Shown here: piece by piece, positions 1-11,489 of the stretch
How positions within the stretch are numbered: position 1 is the stretch's first letter
How the letters are laid out: the number at the start of each line of letters is the position of its first letter
Assembly (NCBI GenBank): GCA_025345505.1
Contig: JANVCC010000261.1
Location: forward strand, 5,981,460 to 6,045,459
Length of the DNA: 64,000 nucleotides
Reading direction: 5' to 3'
Origin: Todiramphus chloris collaris
Taxonomy: Eukaryota; Chordata; Aves; Coraciiformes; Alcedinidae
Position numbers and translations under genes: made by a program
Notes under the pieces: generated by a model
Databases searched by the model: none
The model's input: the letters and a program-made list of their open reading frames with translations, nothing else
What the model was told of the DNA's origin: nothing

Positions 1-1035
1 AGGCACTGCGTTGGCAGGAATAGCTGCTCTGTCTCGGTGTCTCCTGTGCTGCTGCTGCGTGGAGCATCATCCCGGCAGGCTTGTTGCTGCTGGCTGGGGG
101 GTACCTCTTCCTGGGGATGGGATGGGGAGGGTTTGAAATCCAGCCTCCTCATCCCGTAGTTTGTTTTGATTTTGTGCAAAGCAGTGATCAGAGACTTGTC
201 CTTTGGAAAGAGGCTGGTGGAGTGTGTGTTGGGAGGGTGGTGGGGGAAGGAGGTAACTGTGTTTAGCTCATACGTGCATTAACACCACCAGCTACTGCCG
301 TGGGAGAAATGGGCACAGAGGTGTTACAGAGCTTCCAGGTGGGGAGCAGGAATTGCCAAATCCTACAGGCATTCACAGGCCAAGTCTGCTCTGTGGAGAG
401 AAATGCTCCCGAGCCTGGGAAACGCGCGCCAAGTGTCTGGATCAAGCTACCATGCCAACCCAGAGTGGCCAGGGAGAGCTGCTGGGGCTGTGGGTTCAGG
501 GAGCTTGGAGAGCCCAGCAGCAGCAGCATCTGCTCAGCCAGGCAAGAGCGGTGTGTCCTTGGCAGAGGAGCTGGCACTGATTTGACCGGGAAAAATAGTG
601 GGTCTTGTTGTGGCAGGGAAGGGCACTTGGAGCTTCTTGGAGGTGCCAACATTCATGAAATGCACAAATGTTTGAAAAGTGCCCTTTTTGTTTGTTGTGG
701 GTTTTTTTTGTTGGGTTTGTTTTTTTTCTTTCCTGTTGTTCCAACTGGTGCAAGGTGTAGTAGCAGAGAACTTGGGCTCGTGCAGGTTTCCTCAGCCTGT
801 GAGGATGCTGCTGGGCTCCTGAGGAGGACCAAGGGTAAAGATGCACATATGGTCTCAGAGGCTGGAAGACGCCTGGGAGTTCAGCCCGATAAAGTTGATA
901 CTGGAATTGCCTCATGCCAGGGCTGAACCTTAGTGACTCAGACGTAAATACTGTGTAAACTGCAACACGCTGCAGTCCTATTTGTGAAACGAGCGGGGGA
1001 AACCTTCCTGGCGCAGTGGTGTCGGCAAGGGAGTT
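1..1035. other. GC-rich non-coding stretch at window start
   Basis: No gene is recognised here. Open frames run through it on both strands (for example 300-926 forward and 496-1143 reverse), but they overlap each other, show no family motif, and are explained by high GC and low stop density. It contains a G-quadruplex motif near position 113 and T-rich tracts around 700-735. It leads directly into a minisatellite and a CpG-island-like segment, so it may be the upstream flank of a promoter. Confidence 0.5.
113..131 (+). other. Canonical G-quadruplex motif
   Basis: Four G-runs are separated by one- or two-base loops: GGGG-AT-GGG-AT-GGGG-A-GGG. Short loops of this kind usually give stable quadruplexes in vitro. 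It lies about 1 kb upstream of the CpG-island-like segment. Function is not shown by sequence alone. Confidence 0.7.
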
Positions 1036-1098
1036 GGGGAGGTTCTCCTTGAGGTTTTGGGGAGGTTCTCCTTGAGGTTTTGGGGAGGTTCTCCTTGA
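1036..1098. repeat. 23-bp minisatellite, about 2.7 copies
   Basis: The unit starts GGGGAGGTTCTCCTTGAGG and ends in TTTT. Copies begin at 1036, 1059 and 1082, and the third is incomplete, ending in CTTGAAG. The first two copies are identical by eye, which suggests recent slippage and probable length polymorphism. It sits immediately before the CpG-rich segment. Confidence 0.85.
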
Positions 1099-1140
1099 AG
1101 TCAGAGCTGGGGGAGAGGGGGGAAAAAAAGCTGAGTAAGG

Positions 1141-1620
1141 CATGAAAAGGCCCTTCGACCGGCCCGTGAGCTGCTGTGCTGGCTGTCTCCAGCCCCGCGT
1201 GGCAAAATGGGTACCTGGTGAGGATGTAGTTCGGAGGGTGGCGGGTTGGCAGCGAAAGGCTGAGCGGCCGTGGCTACATGGCTATGGGCTGGGCGAGCGC
1301 TGGCCATCGGCTGGGGTGCAGCAGAGGGGCAGGAGTCCTCCAAAGGCCACGTGTTGGTTGTGGGGCCGCGGCTCCCCTCGCAAGAAGGGTATGGGCGTGT
1401 TGGAGAGAGTGCAGGGATTAAGCACCCTGAACGGCCTGTTCGCCCTGGGCCCGAGAGCCACCAGAGGAACGAGCAGTGGAAGGTCCCTGTGTGTACCCTC
1501 AGCGGCCACCTCGGAATGGTGCCCGCTGGCCTTGTCCGAGCGTGCCCGTCCCACCCTTGTCGTGCTGGTGCGAGCTGGGCGGCCGGGCCGAAGCAGAGAG
1601 TGCTCACCTTGCAGCCGGCT
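1141..1620. promoter_or_regulatory. CpG-island-like segment, possible promoter
   Basis: I counted about 34 CpG dinucleotides by hand in these 480 bases, at roughly 60% GC. That gives an observed/expected ratio near 0.7-0.8, against sharply CpG-poor flanks. In vertebrate genomes such unmethylated islands usually mark promoters or first exons. Open frames cross it on both strands (1142-1639 forward, 1101-1607 reverse), but overlapping long frames are expected in CpG-rich DNA and I recognise no protein. A CTG|GTGAGG donor-like site lies at 1216-1223. It could serve the gene that owns the exon at 4747-4836, but this is inference. Confidence 0.55.
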
Positions 1621-1625
1621 TTCTA

Positions 1626-4010
1626 AGAGAACAGGCTAACTGCACAGTAAATTACTTCCAGGAGCTATTTGGAAGTAATGCACAAATGCTCCGATAGCCC
1701 CTCCTATGTGTTTGGTTTTCCTGTTTGCAGCTTCGTTTGTTGCTGTTTCAACTGGCAAGTTTTCTTCCTTGCCCTACCGACAGCAAGCACTGACTATTCC
1801 CGTTGCTTCCTGGCACCTCACCATTATGGATATGAAAGAGGGTAGACTGAGTGGGGAAGATGAGGATATTTTTATCTAAGAGGGGGGGAAAAAAGGGTAC
1901 ATGTGCACAGATCTCTTCTTCCCCGGCTTTCCCCTTGTGCCCTGCGTGCCCCGTGGGGCATGGCTGGATTCCAGGAGCCCTTGGCTCCAGCCTGAATCAT
2001 TCAGTCCATCCCCCAGGCTACTGTCCTGTGCCTGTGGGCTTCCAGGAGGTATTACAAGCTTTCTGTGCAGTCATTTCCAAGGTCACTGCAAGGTAAAACA
2101 CCCAGTACTGTCTAGCAGTAGCAGAATGGAGCAGCACGAGGAGCTTCTTCCTTTTTTTCTGTTTTCCTTTCTTGCCTTCAGATAGGATAGTCCTCCCTTT
2201 CACCTCTTCTGGCATTACTGGCATGTTACTGATGTGTTCTTGTCCTGTCCTCCAGCTTCTTACAGCTCCTGTGCAACCTCTGCTTCTCCATCCTTCTTCT
2301 TTTCCCTCAACTTGGAGGAAATTGGAATGTTTCATGTCCCAGAGAGCAGCATGGCATTTGATTGTGTGTGTCCCAGGAGTGATAGCTCTGTATGTGCTAG
2401 CAGAGGTGAGAAAGCAAACAGGGAAAGTATTTCAGATGCATCTAGAGACTTAAAAGTTTCTGTTCACTGAGACTAGAAATTGTAACGGCAACTCATAGCT
2501 GTTGGAAGGAGATGGGTGTTCTGAGCTTCACTGCAGAGAGGTGGTTTGTACTGAGGCAGAGAGCGTGGGCTCTCCCTCTGCAGAGCCCTGCACTCTGCTG
2601 TTGACAGGCTGTTTGGTTTAACTTCGGTAAAGGGAGCTTTTCTGACAGGACTCGAACATCAATCAGTCAGCTTAGCCTATAATGCTGCCTTTTGCCAACT
2701 TGCTTGGCTTACAGAGAGTGAGTGGAGATGCTGTGTGTTTGCAGAAAGTAATAGTAATCCTTGTCTGTTTGGTATATGATGTGACTAGCTGGAAGGAGAA
2801 CGGTACGTGTATAACCTTGTTGGAAGACTGGTTTCTAAAACATTAAATTATTCCTGCTTCTTTCTTAACAGTTTTCTTCAGGCTTCTATTTATTAAAAGG
2901 TCAGAATGCCCCTTTTCCTCTTTGAAGGGGGCCATAGTCACAGACACGGGGTAATAGGGAAGATCTTGTCTGGGTTGCATTTATGTATTTCACTATGGTC
3001 AGACTTTGGTTTTTTTCCTGTCTTCGTCTCCAAACATGAAGCTGCATTATACTCCTAGCAGGAGGATCCAGAAAGCATCGGTGTGTATGTGACTCCACGT
3101 GAAAATACAAGCTGTGACTTGTCACATGCATGTGTTACTGCAGTGACCAGACCCTGGATGTGGCTGTAGAATAACAGCAAAGCTGCGACACCGCTGCAGC
3201 TGAATGTAGGGCAAGCTGGAGGGAAAGGTCCCTTCTGTCACATCTTTTATGGGTTGCCTTGTCAGATATCATTTGGGTTCCTGTCAGTGTCTAACAAAAT
3301 ATCTGAAGACCAAATGGCCTGTGGGTGAAGATAAATGTGCCCTCGAGGGGAGAGTGAGGCATGATGGGCTTTTCTTCACTCCGTGTTCTGCATGCTGCTC
3401 ACCAGGAGCAGCTTTCCTCTTCACAGGAGGAGCTTTTTTTTTTTTTTGTACCTTCTTAAGATGATAAAAATACTATCAAAGGGTTGTCATTCACATATCC
3501 CTTATGTTTTATTAAAAATAAAGCCATTCTTTTTATACCTTACAGTTTAAGTATAGATTTCTCTGTAACAATGGAAATAAAATGCATTCAGGATTAGGAC
3601 TGTTCTTGATCAGAAAAGGATGAGGTGCAGCTCTGATTGCATCCCTTGTGCTAGCATTCCCATATTGCCCACGTACTCTTACCAGGATATAACCAAACCT
3701 GTGCCTAATGACAGCTGAACAGCCAAATTTTCCATGTTTGAAGAGGCATTACCCTCTTCTTAGTGATATTTGAGTGTTTCTGCATTGAGCAGAAGGGGTA
3801 GGGTGGACGTAACTAGAATGCAAAGGCAGTGGCAGTCCCGACAAGCGGGTGCTGCATGTGCACGATCAGTTAGTGCCTGGGCAGCCTCCGAGGGCACGGG
3901 GAGATGGGCCAGGCCACTGGGCAAGCAGCCAGGTGGCAACCAGACTCCAGAGCGGAGCTGAACTTCTGCTCGCTTCCAGCTGCTTTGATTCCATCCTTAA
4001 CCCAGGCTGC
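1626..4010. other. Non-coding stretch, no gene seen
   Basis: Moderate-GC intron-like sequence with no recognised exon or repeat family. A good acceptor-like site (pyrimidine-rich, ending AACAG) lies near 2871 but is followed by no convincing exon. A T14 homopolymer lies near 3435-3448. If the CpG island at 1.1-1.6 kb is a promoter, this would be first-intron sequence. Confidence 0.4.
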
Positions 4011-4014
4011 AAAA

Positions 4015-4045
<31 letters not shown>
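4011..4045. repeat. A-homopolymer followed by (TA)n
   Basis: About 22 A residues run directly into a short TA dinucleotide array. This is a simple-sequence tract. I see no polyadenylation signal and no recognisable retrocopy body just upstream, so it is not called a processed pseudogene tail. Confidence 0.85.
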
Positions 4046-4746
4046 CAGAGACAAATTATATTGTAATGATGAGTTCTTTGAAAGCCAAAGAAAACTGTGC
4101 TTGAGCAGCTCCTGCATTCGGGCTACTTTATTTTTAATTGGGAGCTTGTCCAAGATGCCCCAGGTTCAAAAAGGAATTGCTGCTGTGCGACACAAAGCAG
4201 CATAGTGTCTCTTTAGGTCATGGGATATACAGTGAGAGGACTGAGCATGTTTACTTGGATACTATTTTAAAATATCATCTAATTATAAATAACTGTCAAT
4301 GACAGCTCCCCAGCTCTCATCCTGTGCCCAGGAAAAGTCTGAACGAATAGACTGCTTTTCTGTCTGCCAGGGCAACCTAGAATCAATCTTAAATCCATAA
4401 GGTTGGTAGGGTTAAAGGTTTCTTCACTGGCATCTGGAATCTAGGGAGCTGCAGCCAGGCTCCCCTAGGCAGACACCCAGCCGTTGCGGGTGGGGAGAGA
4501 TGACCTGCAGCAGATGAGGTGTGCAGCCGCCTTCCGTTAGAGCAGTTAAACCAACCATTCTGTAGCTGTGCTTGGAAATAAATAGGAAGCCAGTAAAAGC
4601 ACGTAGTGCAATGCTAAATGCTGACCTCCCACCTCCAAGTATTAAGCTTCTCCAACTGGGCACCTGATGCTAAAGAGGCATTGGGAAGTGTATTCTCCAG
4701 TGGACCTCACATCATTTGTAGCTGCATCTGAGCAGGAGCCTTCTAG

Positions 4747-4836
4747 CATGAGGAGTGCTTGCCTCTAACGAAGGAAGACCTCAGCTCTCTTAATGAAGTA
4801 TTTAATGGAGCTGATTTGGATGGCAACAGGTTGCTT
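4747..4836 (+). CDS. Candidate internal exon encoding an EF-hand motif
   Basis: This is an exon-like segment of exactly 30 codons, phase 0 at both ends. It lies between an acceptor (CCTTCTAG) and a strong donor (TTGCTT|GTAAGT). The translation contains LTKEDLSSLNEVF, an amphipathic E-helix, followed by the loop DLDGNRLL. The calcium-ligand positions 1, 3 and 5 are D, D and N, and position 8 is L. Position 6, usually G, is R. The last loop ligand and F-helix would be in the next exon. EF-hands bind calcium in sensors, buffers and many multidomain proteins, so the gene cannot be named from one motif. The acceptor's pyrimidine tract is modest. Codon use and helix periodicity look genuinely coding. 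An alternative is a decayed pseudogene exon. Confidence 0.55.
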
Positions 4837-5341
4837 GTAAGTCTCATTACTGCTGTGTTTTGCTTTTGGTCAAGCAGCACTGTCATTCTCTTTATCCATA
4901 CCTATCAGACTACTTATGAAAGCTGCTCTTTGGATTCCTCATTCCCAAACCTGGTGCCTTGATCACAAAAGGCAAATATTTTCAGTCTTCTCCCTCCCCC
5001 CACACCCGACTTTGACCATGAGAATTCAAAATAGAAAATAAACTGAATGTGAAACCGACATAAAAATTCCTTTCTCTTCCTCTCTATGGTAACACTAAAC
5101 TAGGCTGGAAACTCTCTTGCATGCAATAAAAACTTATTTAGCATTCTCCCTCTCAGAATTTCTAACCTGTGATTAAGTGTAGTTAAACTTGGTGGTTTTT
5201 GCACTTATTCTTAATGCTTCAGATTTCTGATCTTAGGTGACTTCAAAACCAGGAAACTTTCTTCCGTAAGAATCCCAATTTTCAATTAATTGACTGATTC
5301 CAAGATTTATATATTTTTTTTGGGGTTTTTTTCCCCTTCAG

Positions 5342-5435
5342 ACAGGAGATACCATGATAAATAGTTGGCACTACTCAACATGTTGTAGGGGATTGGGGTC
5401 GTTTAAAGAATTGCTAAGACTTTGTAGGGTGGGTT
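5342..5435 (+). CDS. Weak candidate exon after the EF-hand exon
   Basis: A very pyrimidine-rich acceptor (TTTTTTTCCCCTTCAG) and a strong donor (GGGTT|GTAAGT) flank 94 bases. Only one forward frame is open, beginning in phase 0, which is the phase left by the exon ending at 4836. The peptide starts TGDTMINSWHYS and ends in one spare base. It does not supply an obvious glutamate for the last EF-loop ligand, and I recognise no family, so it may be a cryptic exon or chance. Confidence 0.15.
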
Positions 5436-8400
5436 GTAAGTACCCGTGGTGATTGAAGGTTCTGTTGGATCAATGTTACAGATAAATCTGTTGTGAGGCC
5501 GCAGCAAATCTGCAGTTACATCTGATGACGCTCGGCATTAATGAGAGTAATTATGACAGCAACAGAAAAGTTCCTGGTGTTTTGGAATGCAAATGTTAAG
5601 AAGTTGGACTGAGTGGGGTTTTTCTTTCCCTCTGTGTGGGGGTGGAAAGCAGTCTGTGTTGAAAGATGTGTTTTGGCTTGAGCCCATGAAAATTAAGGTT
5701 TCTCATTTTGGGATGTTTGTTCTGAAGGCTCGAGACAAACACAAACAAAGCTCAGTGAAATCTATGTTGTTACTCTTGGGTTTTTGGTTCATTTTTTGTT
5801 TTTCCCGCGCTAGTTTTGTTATGAACACAAGGAAAGCAAGATGCCAAAGTTGAAGCTGTGAGGTTGCTGAAGTCAAGAGCGTTTACCATCAGTGGCAGTG
5901 GCACCACAATTCCACTTAGTGTTTATTTAAAATATTTGTGCTCCTATTCCCTTCAGTAGGTCAAACAGGTTTTTCTGGAGACTTGCTGCGATGTTGTCTC
6001 TGTATTTGCAGCTAGAGAAAAGCTTGTCTTGGAACAAACTGGATTTTTCAGTGGATTAATCTGTCCCATAGCCTTGTAACAAGATTATGGTTTATGCTGA
6101 TTTGTTGCAACAGTACTGGTATATCCAGTCATTCCAATAGCAAAATGCTAATCCTGAAAGAATAAATCTGTCTTCTCACTGGCAGGCCTAAGAACAATAG
6201 GGGGATGGTAGTCTCTGCTGTCCTGTTAGGTATTAGTGACTGATAGCTTCAGCATCAGTTGGAGGGAAGCAATTTGATTGTATCAGGCTTTTGCAGAGGG
6301 ATTGGAAACTGGAAATAAAGCCTTATCTCCTTTCCCTCGATTGCGAAATATTTAACGGTCAAACCCCGAGCAAAGTTTGATCACAGCACGGCGGGGGTGA
6401 AGGGTTACATCAGTGGCCAAAGTACCACTGGTAGTGATGCTGGGGAGTGATGTTGTCCTCGTCCCTTCCTCACGAAGCAGACAGGGGCAGTGAAGCAAAC
6501 TGGTTTCCCTGTTGTTCGTGACTGAAACCAGCTGCACTGTGGTCAAACCGTAGCCAACAACAGTTGGTTCATCTGAGGAAAAAGGTGCACAGTGGGGAGA
6601 GGCTTAATCTCGGACAAACTATTTCTTGGGCTGATGCATCTTGCCCAGCTCTTCCTGAAGCTGTGAGAAGATCCAGTGTCTCTCCCTCAGCTAGCCAAAG
6701 CTGAGACATGTGTAATTGCTGGTATCAGACCTTGCTGCTGACAGTTTCAGGCAGTCTGGGGTGCACAAGGGTGGATGGCTCTCCTGGGCATTTCCAACAT
6801 GGTCTCTGCAGTGAAGTCTTGGTGAGTTTGTGAGGTGCATCCTCACTGGCTTCTATCCCTGGGCTCTCCTGGGGCTCAAATAATTTTTTTTTTTTTACAG
6901 TGTTTTTTGTAATGTAAAAAGCAACTCTGAAGACCAATTGATTGAATCATGATTTGAGAGACAGTACACAAGATTTTCAACTAATTTTGCCTGATCTTCC
7001 CTGTTTTACTTGTCACTTTTTCCAGTTGCTTGCCTTTGGCAAAGGAAGGAAGAACATAAATCATCAAAGATGTGGAGTCTGTGCAGTTGATGGAAGGTCA
7101 AGTCAGTATTACTTTGGATTTCTTTGGGGTAAAGGGCATTTGAATGCACTTTGAACCATGACACAAATACTGGCTGACCCAGGTAATGGGGACCAGCACA
7201 AATGAATGTGGTGCAGGAATGGAACAATTAAGCAGAAGTACACACTTAAAAGTACTCAGGAAATTGTCTGAGAAGGAAGAAGGGAAACTGAAAAGTGAGG
7301 TTGTGTATCAACAGTCCTAGATAAAACTGCAGTGTCTATTCAGGATCTTTGTGTCACAGCCTCAGGAGGTTGTGTAGCTGGGGATAGAGTCCTCTGCTTT
7401 CATCTTTCCTCCTATCTTCAGACACAGACAGTCAGATGAAACCACTGTCAGGCTTTCCTAATGAATCTGCCCAGTTTAAATTAAAAATTTAGTATGCTAC
7501 ATTTCATAGCCCTGAGATGTTTAAATTTTAACGTGGGTAGGGTTTTTTTTGCTTGGTTTGTTTTCATTTTTTTTCTGTCTTGCTCCTAGAAACTACAATA
7601 TTTGCTCCTAGAAATTACAATGTCTGCCCTTTTAACTCGCTGGTATTTAGACTTTGCATGATACACCCCCATGCAAGTGGTTTCACTTTTGTTCAAAATG
7701 AGGAATTTTGTCTAATCAGGTAGATTTATTTTTTTTTAATCAACCTTTTTTTGTGTGTGTGTCTGTATGGAATAACAAAGTAAGACTGCTAACATGGGGA
7801 GGCTTTCAAAGCAGGTTTTTCTTTAGTAGTAGTAATGGTTTCTATGTTTATGTGCTCTTTTTACTCCTCGCCCATTAGGCTTTTTATGCAAGAGTAACTC
7901 TTCCAAGCATCTGTTCAGTGACAGAGACAAAAAAAAACCCATAAAATTTTCAATCCTTGTAGATTCAATGTTCAATAATATTACTAAAAACAGGGTTCTT
8001 CATGTAACAAAATATCTCTGGGATTTTCTTCCCTTCCTTTGTTAAGGAATGTAACAAAAATGTGACTTTTATCCACACACCCCGGCTCCCCGATTCTTGT
8101 TGCTGCTTCAAACTGGAAAATTCAGATGATGTTCTCTTCCTAATGAACTTTTTCCTCTGACCTACATCATAGGCAAGTGCAATTTTGTTGGTGGTTTGGG
8201 TTTTTTTTGCAGAAGAACTAGCACTGACGGGCTGAACAGCTCGTTGAGATGTGACTCAGTAACCCAGTGCTGTGCTAAAGCTTGAGCACGCAAACCACCC
8301 TAATTTAATATTTATTAGTCTTTGACATTCATTGAGGTATGTCTCTGTAGATAAGTACTCAGCAGATACTCTGGAGTATGATGCATCCAGGAAACAAAAG

Positions 8401-11400
8401 GTTTGACTTGGTCCCTCCACCCTCCCTCCGAGTTCAGATAGAACTTATTTTCACGAGGAGAGGTTGCGTGACCTGCTCAATGGTAATAACAAAAGACAAG
8501 AAATTGTCCAAATCTGAGTATTCAGACTTAACAAGAACTGTGTTTCTTCACAAAAAAAAAGTAAATTCTGAGCTCAGTGGTAGAAAAGAAGCTTTAAATA
8601 TTAATTAAATGATCCGTAGGAGAAGAGGCACCTGTTCTGCCAGCGAGATGTTGCTGCCGTAACAGCGACTGAGTGCTGGAGGTGAAGGATCCTGTGTTGA
8701 TGGTGTTGAGGTAGCTGGGAAGCCTGATGGAAGCTGTCCCGTGCACCACTGCAGTTTCAGTCTGCCCGAAACATCAAAACCACTCAGTGCCTTTAGATGA
8801 AGTCTGTGCTTCTAAGGGAAAAGGGACATGTGCTCACTTGTTTCTTTCCTCCCCTTGACGTCAGCTGCCATCAGATGGCCGTGCATGGCAGTACTGCAGG
8901 TATTTGATTAACACACACAGTGTAGTAGTTTCAGCTTCTAATGAGTTGTCACATACTCAGCTCTTTTGTTTCTCCTCCACTGCACGTATTAAAACCAGAG
9001 AGGGTTATTTAGGAGTGTGGTCTTGTCCCTCAAGTGAAAGAATTCATACTGCTCTTTGAATTCAGACTCAAGTGAAAAAACAGATGCTAAGCCTCCGAGC
9101 TACTGGAAAGTTGACTACTTGGCATTTTCTTCCAGTAGCCTCTTGCCATCACATAAACCAGCATAGCCAGTGCAGTGCTCCTTGAGCCCTGCTGATGCTT
9201 CCATGTGTTTCTGCATCAAATGAGACCAAACTGAAGTTAACAGTGAAATATCTTTGTGATGCAGCCTGACGTACACCTTGATCTTTTTTGGCTTACTTGT
9301 TTTGTATGGAACAAGGTGTTGCTGTCTACTGTTTCTTTTTTTTTTTGTGAACACTTCCATCTTGTTTTCTGTTGTCTTGTATTTCAAGTGATCAGAAAAC
9401 CAAACAACCAACTGGCTGAATGAGAACCAAAGTGTTGGGAGCTGTTTCGAGGTTGTGTTAAAGCATGTTCCAGTGAAAGGAAACACGAATGACCAGATGA
9501 GAATGGCATTGAGTTATGATTGATTTTTATCTTCTTTTTTTAAAGGCAAAAGGATGCTGTGGTACCCAGCCTGGTTTTAACACCTGGTAATACCACAAAG
9601 CCTACCTTGGAAAAGCTGCAGGCACCTGTGATGCTCACAGACCCTCATTGCCAAGGAGGCTGAAGTTAACGTGTGAGCAGTTAGTAGGTGCTTGCTGTGC
9701 ACAGCTGGATGTTTCTGCCCTGTGTGTGGTCTCTTCAGACATGCTGTCCCATCACAGCTAGGCCCTGTGCTCCCCACTTTTAGGTGGGGAGACCTTGAGC
9801 TTTTGTGCTGAGAGGAGGCTTTGGCTTCATCTTTTATCTGCCCTGAATCTTCCAGTACAATGAAAAGAAATTGAACTCACCTTAAGGTGTTACCTGTGTG
9901 GGAGCTACGTGACTAGTAAATGTTTGCAGAAACACAAGTTTGCCTTTCCAAAAACAAGACAGCTTTTATTACTTGACTGGTGTTTGGTGTTGTAGATTCC
10001 TCCTTTTGAGGGGAAAAGCAAGGCTGGATTTTATATTTATGCTATCGGTGTGACCTCCTTCTGACCTGAAGCATCTCTTTGCACAGAGCCCTAAAGTCCA
10101 TAATATTGTCAATGTCTTTTTCTTTTGTTTTTTAAACAATAGATTATAACTTCATTCCATACTGGCTGGGGCTGTGCCTTGTTTTTCGTGGTACAGTAAG
10201 ATAACGTTAAGGTGCATCTTAATGCATGGTTTGTTTGGTCCTCAGCCAGGGAAAGTCCAGTGAAGCTGCATGCCCAGTGAAGCAGGTACTAAGTAAGACT
10301 CATCAGTGTGATGATAGGATGATAAATAAGTAAGACCCTCACTTATTTCTTTTTTTTTCCAGCTTCTAGTCATTCTGTTTTCTCTTGGCTTCTAGTTGTT
10401 GCAAAACAAACCTTGGTTGGTCATCTTCCCTTGTGACACTAGCCCCATGCTGACAGTTCTTGGTAGTTGCTTTACAGCAAACATGCTCACCTGACCAGAC
10501 AGCCACTTCTTCTTGCTGTCCCACAAATTAACCCTTCATTCCTAGCAAATGTTAGAGCAAGCTTGAGTGGGGACAAAGTTACTCATTTGTGTGATCTTGT
10601 ACGTACCTGACTGAGCACCCACTGAAATGATTTTGAATGTTGCTGAGATTTTCCTATGTAATGATACGTTTATGTGACTGTGGAACATTAGATGCTATAA
10701 TTAAGCTCACCACCTATTTAACTGACCAAGGCAGGCTGGGTGATACACTTAATTGTACAGCATCTGTTACCTTGCATGCAGATGGTGTTCAGGCTTAATG
10801 AAAACACATGGCCCTAAGTCTTGATGAGTTTTCCCTGGGGCTTCACAGGCTTCTTCTTCATCAGCTATTTCAGAAAAGCCATCTTACATTTCTCATGAGC
10901 TCCTAGCTCTTTTCTGTAAACCTTTTTATTCCAGGAAGAGGAAATTCTGCATGCTTGAACTGATGTGCAAGGGACAGCATTAAGCTCACTTTACAGTCCT
11001 CTGTGATGAATGAGATGAGAGGAATGTCTCCGTAACCATCCTTCTGGCAGGAGGAGATGGTATCTAGTTCATCTGCTGTGTGTAAATGGTATCTGTTACG
11101 TTGCTGGCACCTTGCATGCGACTTCTTCTCTTTCTCTGAATTGCTTGTTACCTACTATTTTAATGTCCTCAGACGCAAAGCGTATGCTTTAAGGCAGTGA
11201 TGCAAACTCTTAGCCAAGATGACAGAGTGTGTGGCATTAGAAAGCGTTTATATTCCTGTAGATCACTGCTTATTTTTAGCAGCGTAGTTTCTGTAAGTGA
11301 ATGAGTCATGTTGGTCTGCACATTTTGCAGTGTCTTGAGTCTTAGTTTCTCAGTACTAGGAGGAGAACCTTAAAAGTTGTTTGTTGGTGGTTTGTTGGTT

Positions 11401-11432
11401 TGTTTTCTTATTTCTTTCTTATTTTTCTTTAG
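5436..11432. other. Long non-coding stretch, likely intronic or intergenic
   Basis: No recognised gene. It contains scattered T- and A-homopolymers (for example near 5309, 6886, 7725, 9341 and 10350), an imperfect 22-bp tandem duplication at 7581-7624, and good-looking but orphan acceptor sites near 6900 and 10364. A 123-codon reverse open frame at 9115-9486 was examined; it shows no family motif and no strong splice boundaries. Confidence 0.4.
7581..7624. repeat. Imperfect 22-bp tandem duplication
   Basis: The word TGCTCCTAGAAACTACAAT recurs 22 bases later as TGCTCCTAGAAATTACAAT, with one substitution and small changes at the join. It is a local duplication in otherwise non-repetitive sequence, with no sign of a transposon. 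Confidence 0.7.
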
Positions 11433-11489
11433 TGGTTGGTGTTGAAAAGCTATTGCTGTCTTTGGCAAATCAGAAGATGTGGAACCTGT
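11433..11489 (+). CDS. Weak candidate exon with strong acceptor
   Basis: A long uninterrupted pyrimidine-rich tract ending TTTTTCTTTAG precedes 57 bases that end at a GTGAGG donor. In one frame, which needs two bases to complete its first codon, the peptide contains VEKLLLSLANQKMWNL, an amphipathic helix-like run. That phase matches the single spare base left by the candidate exon at 5342-5435. A second frame is also open, and the reading may be chance. No family recognised. Confidence 0.17.

Noticed and set aside
300-926. 208-codon forward open frame, overlapping a 215-codon reverse frame at 496-1143
   Set aside because: Both strands are open in GC-rich DNA. The peptides are compositionally biased, carry no domain motif, and the forward one translates through a poly-T tract as a run of Phe/Leu.
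1101-1639. Overlapping 165- and 168-codon frames on opposite strands
   Set aside because: CpG-rich sequence lacks stop codons on both strands. Neither frame shows a recognisable domain or secure splice boundaries, so the segment is described as CpG-island-like rather than coding.
9115-9486. 123-codon reverse-strand frame
   Set aside because: It is long for A/T-rich DNA, but it is lysine-rich from an A-tract, has no strong splice sites and no family resemblance.
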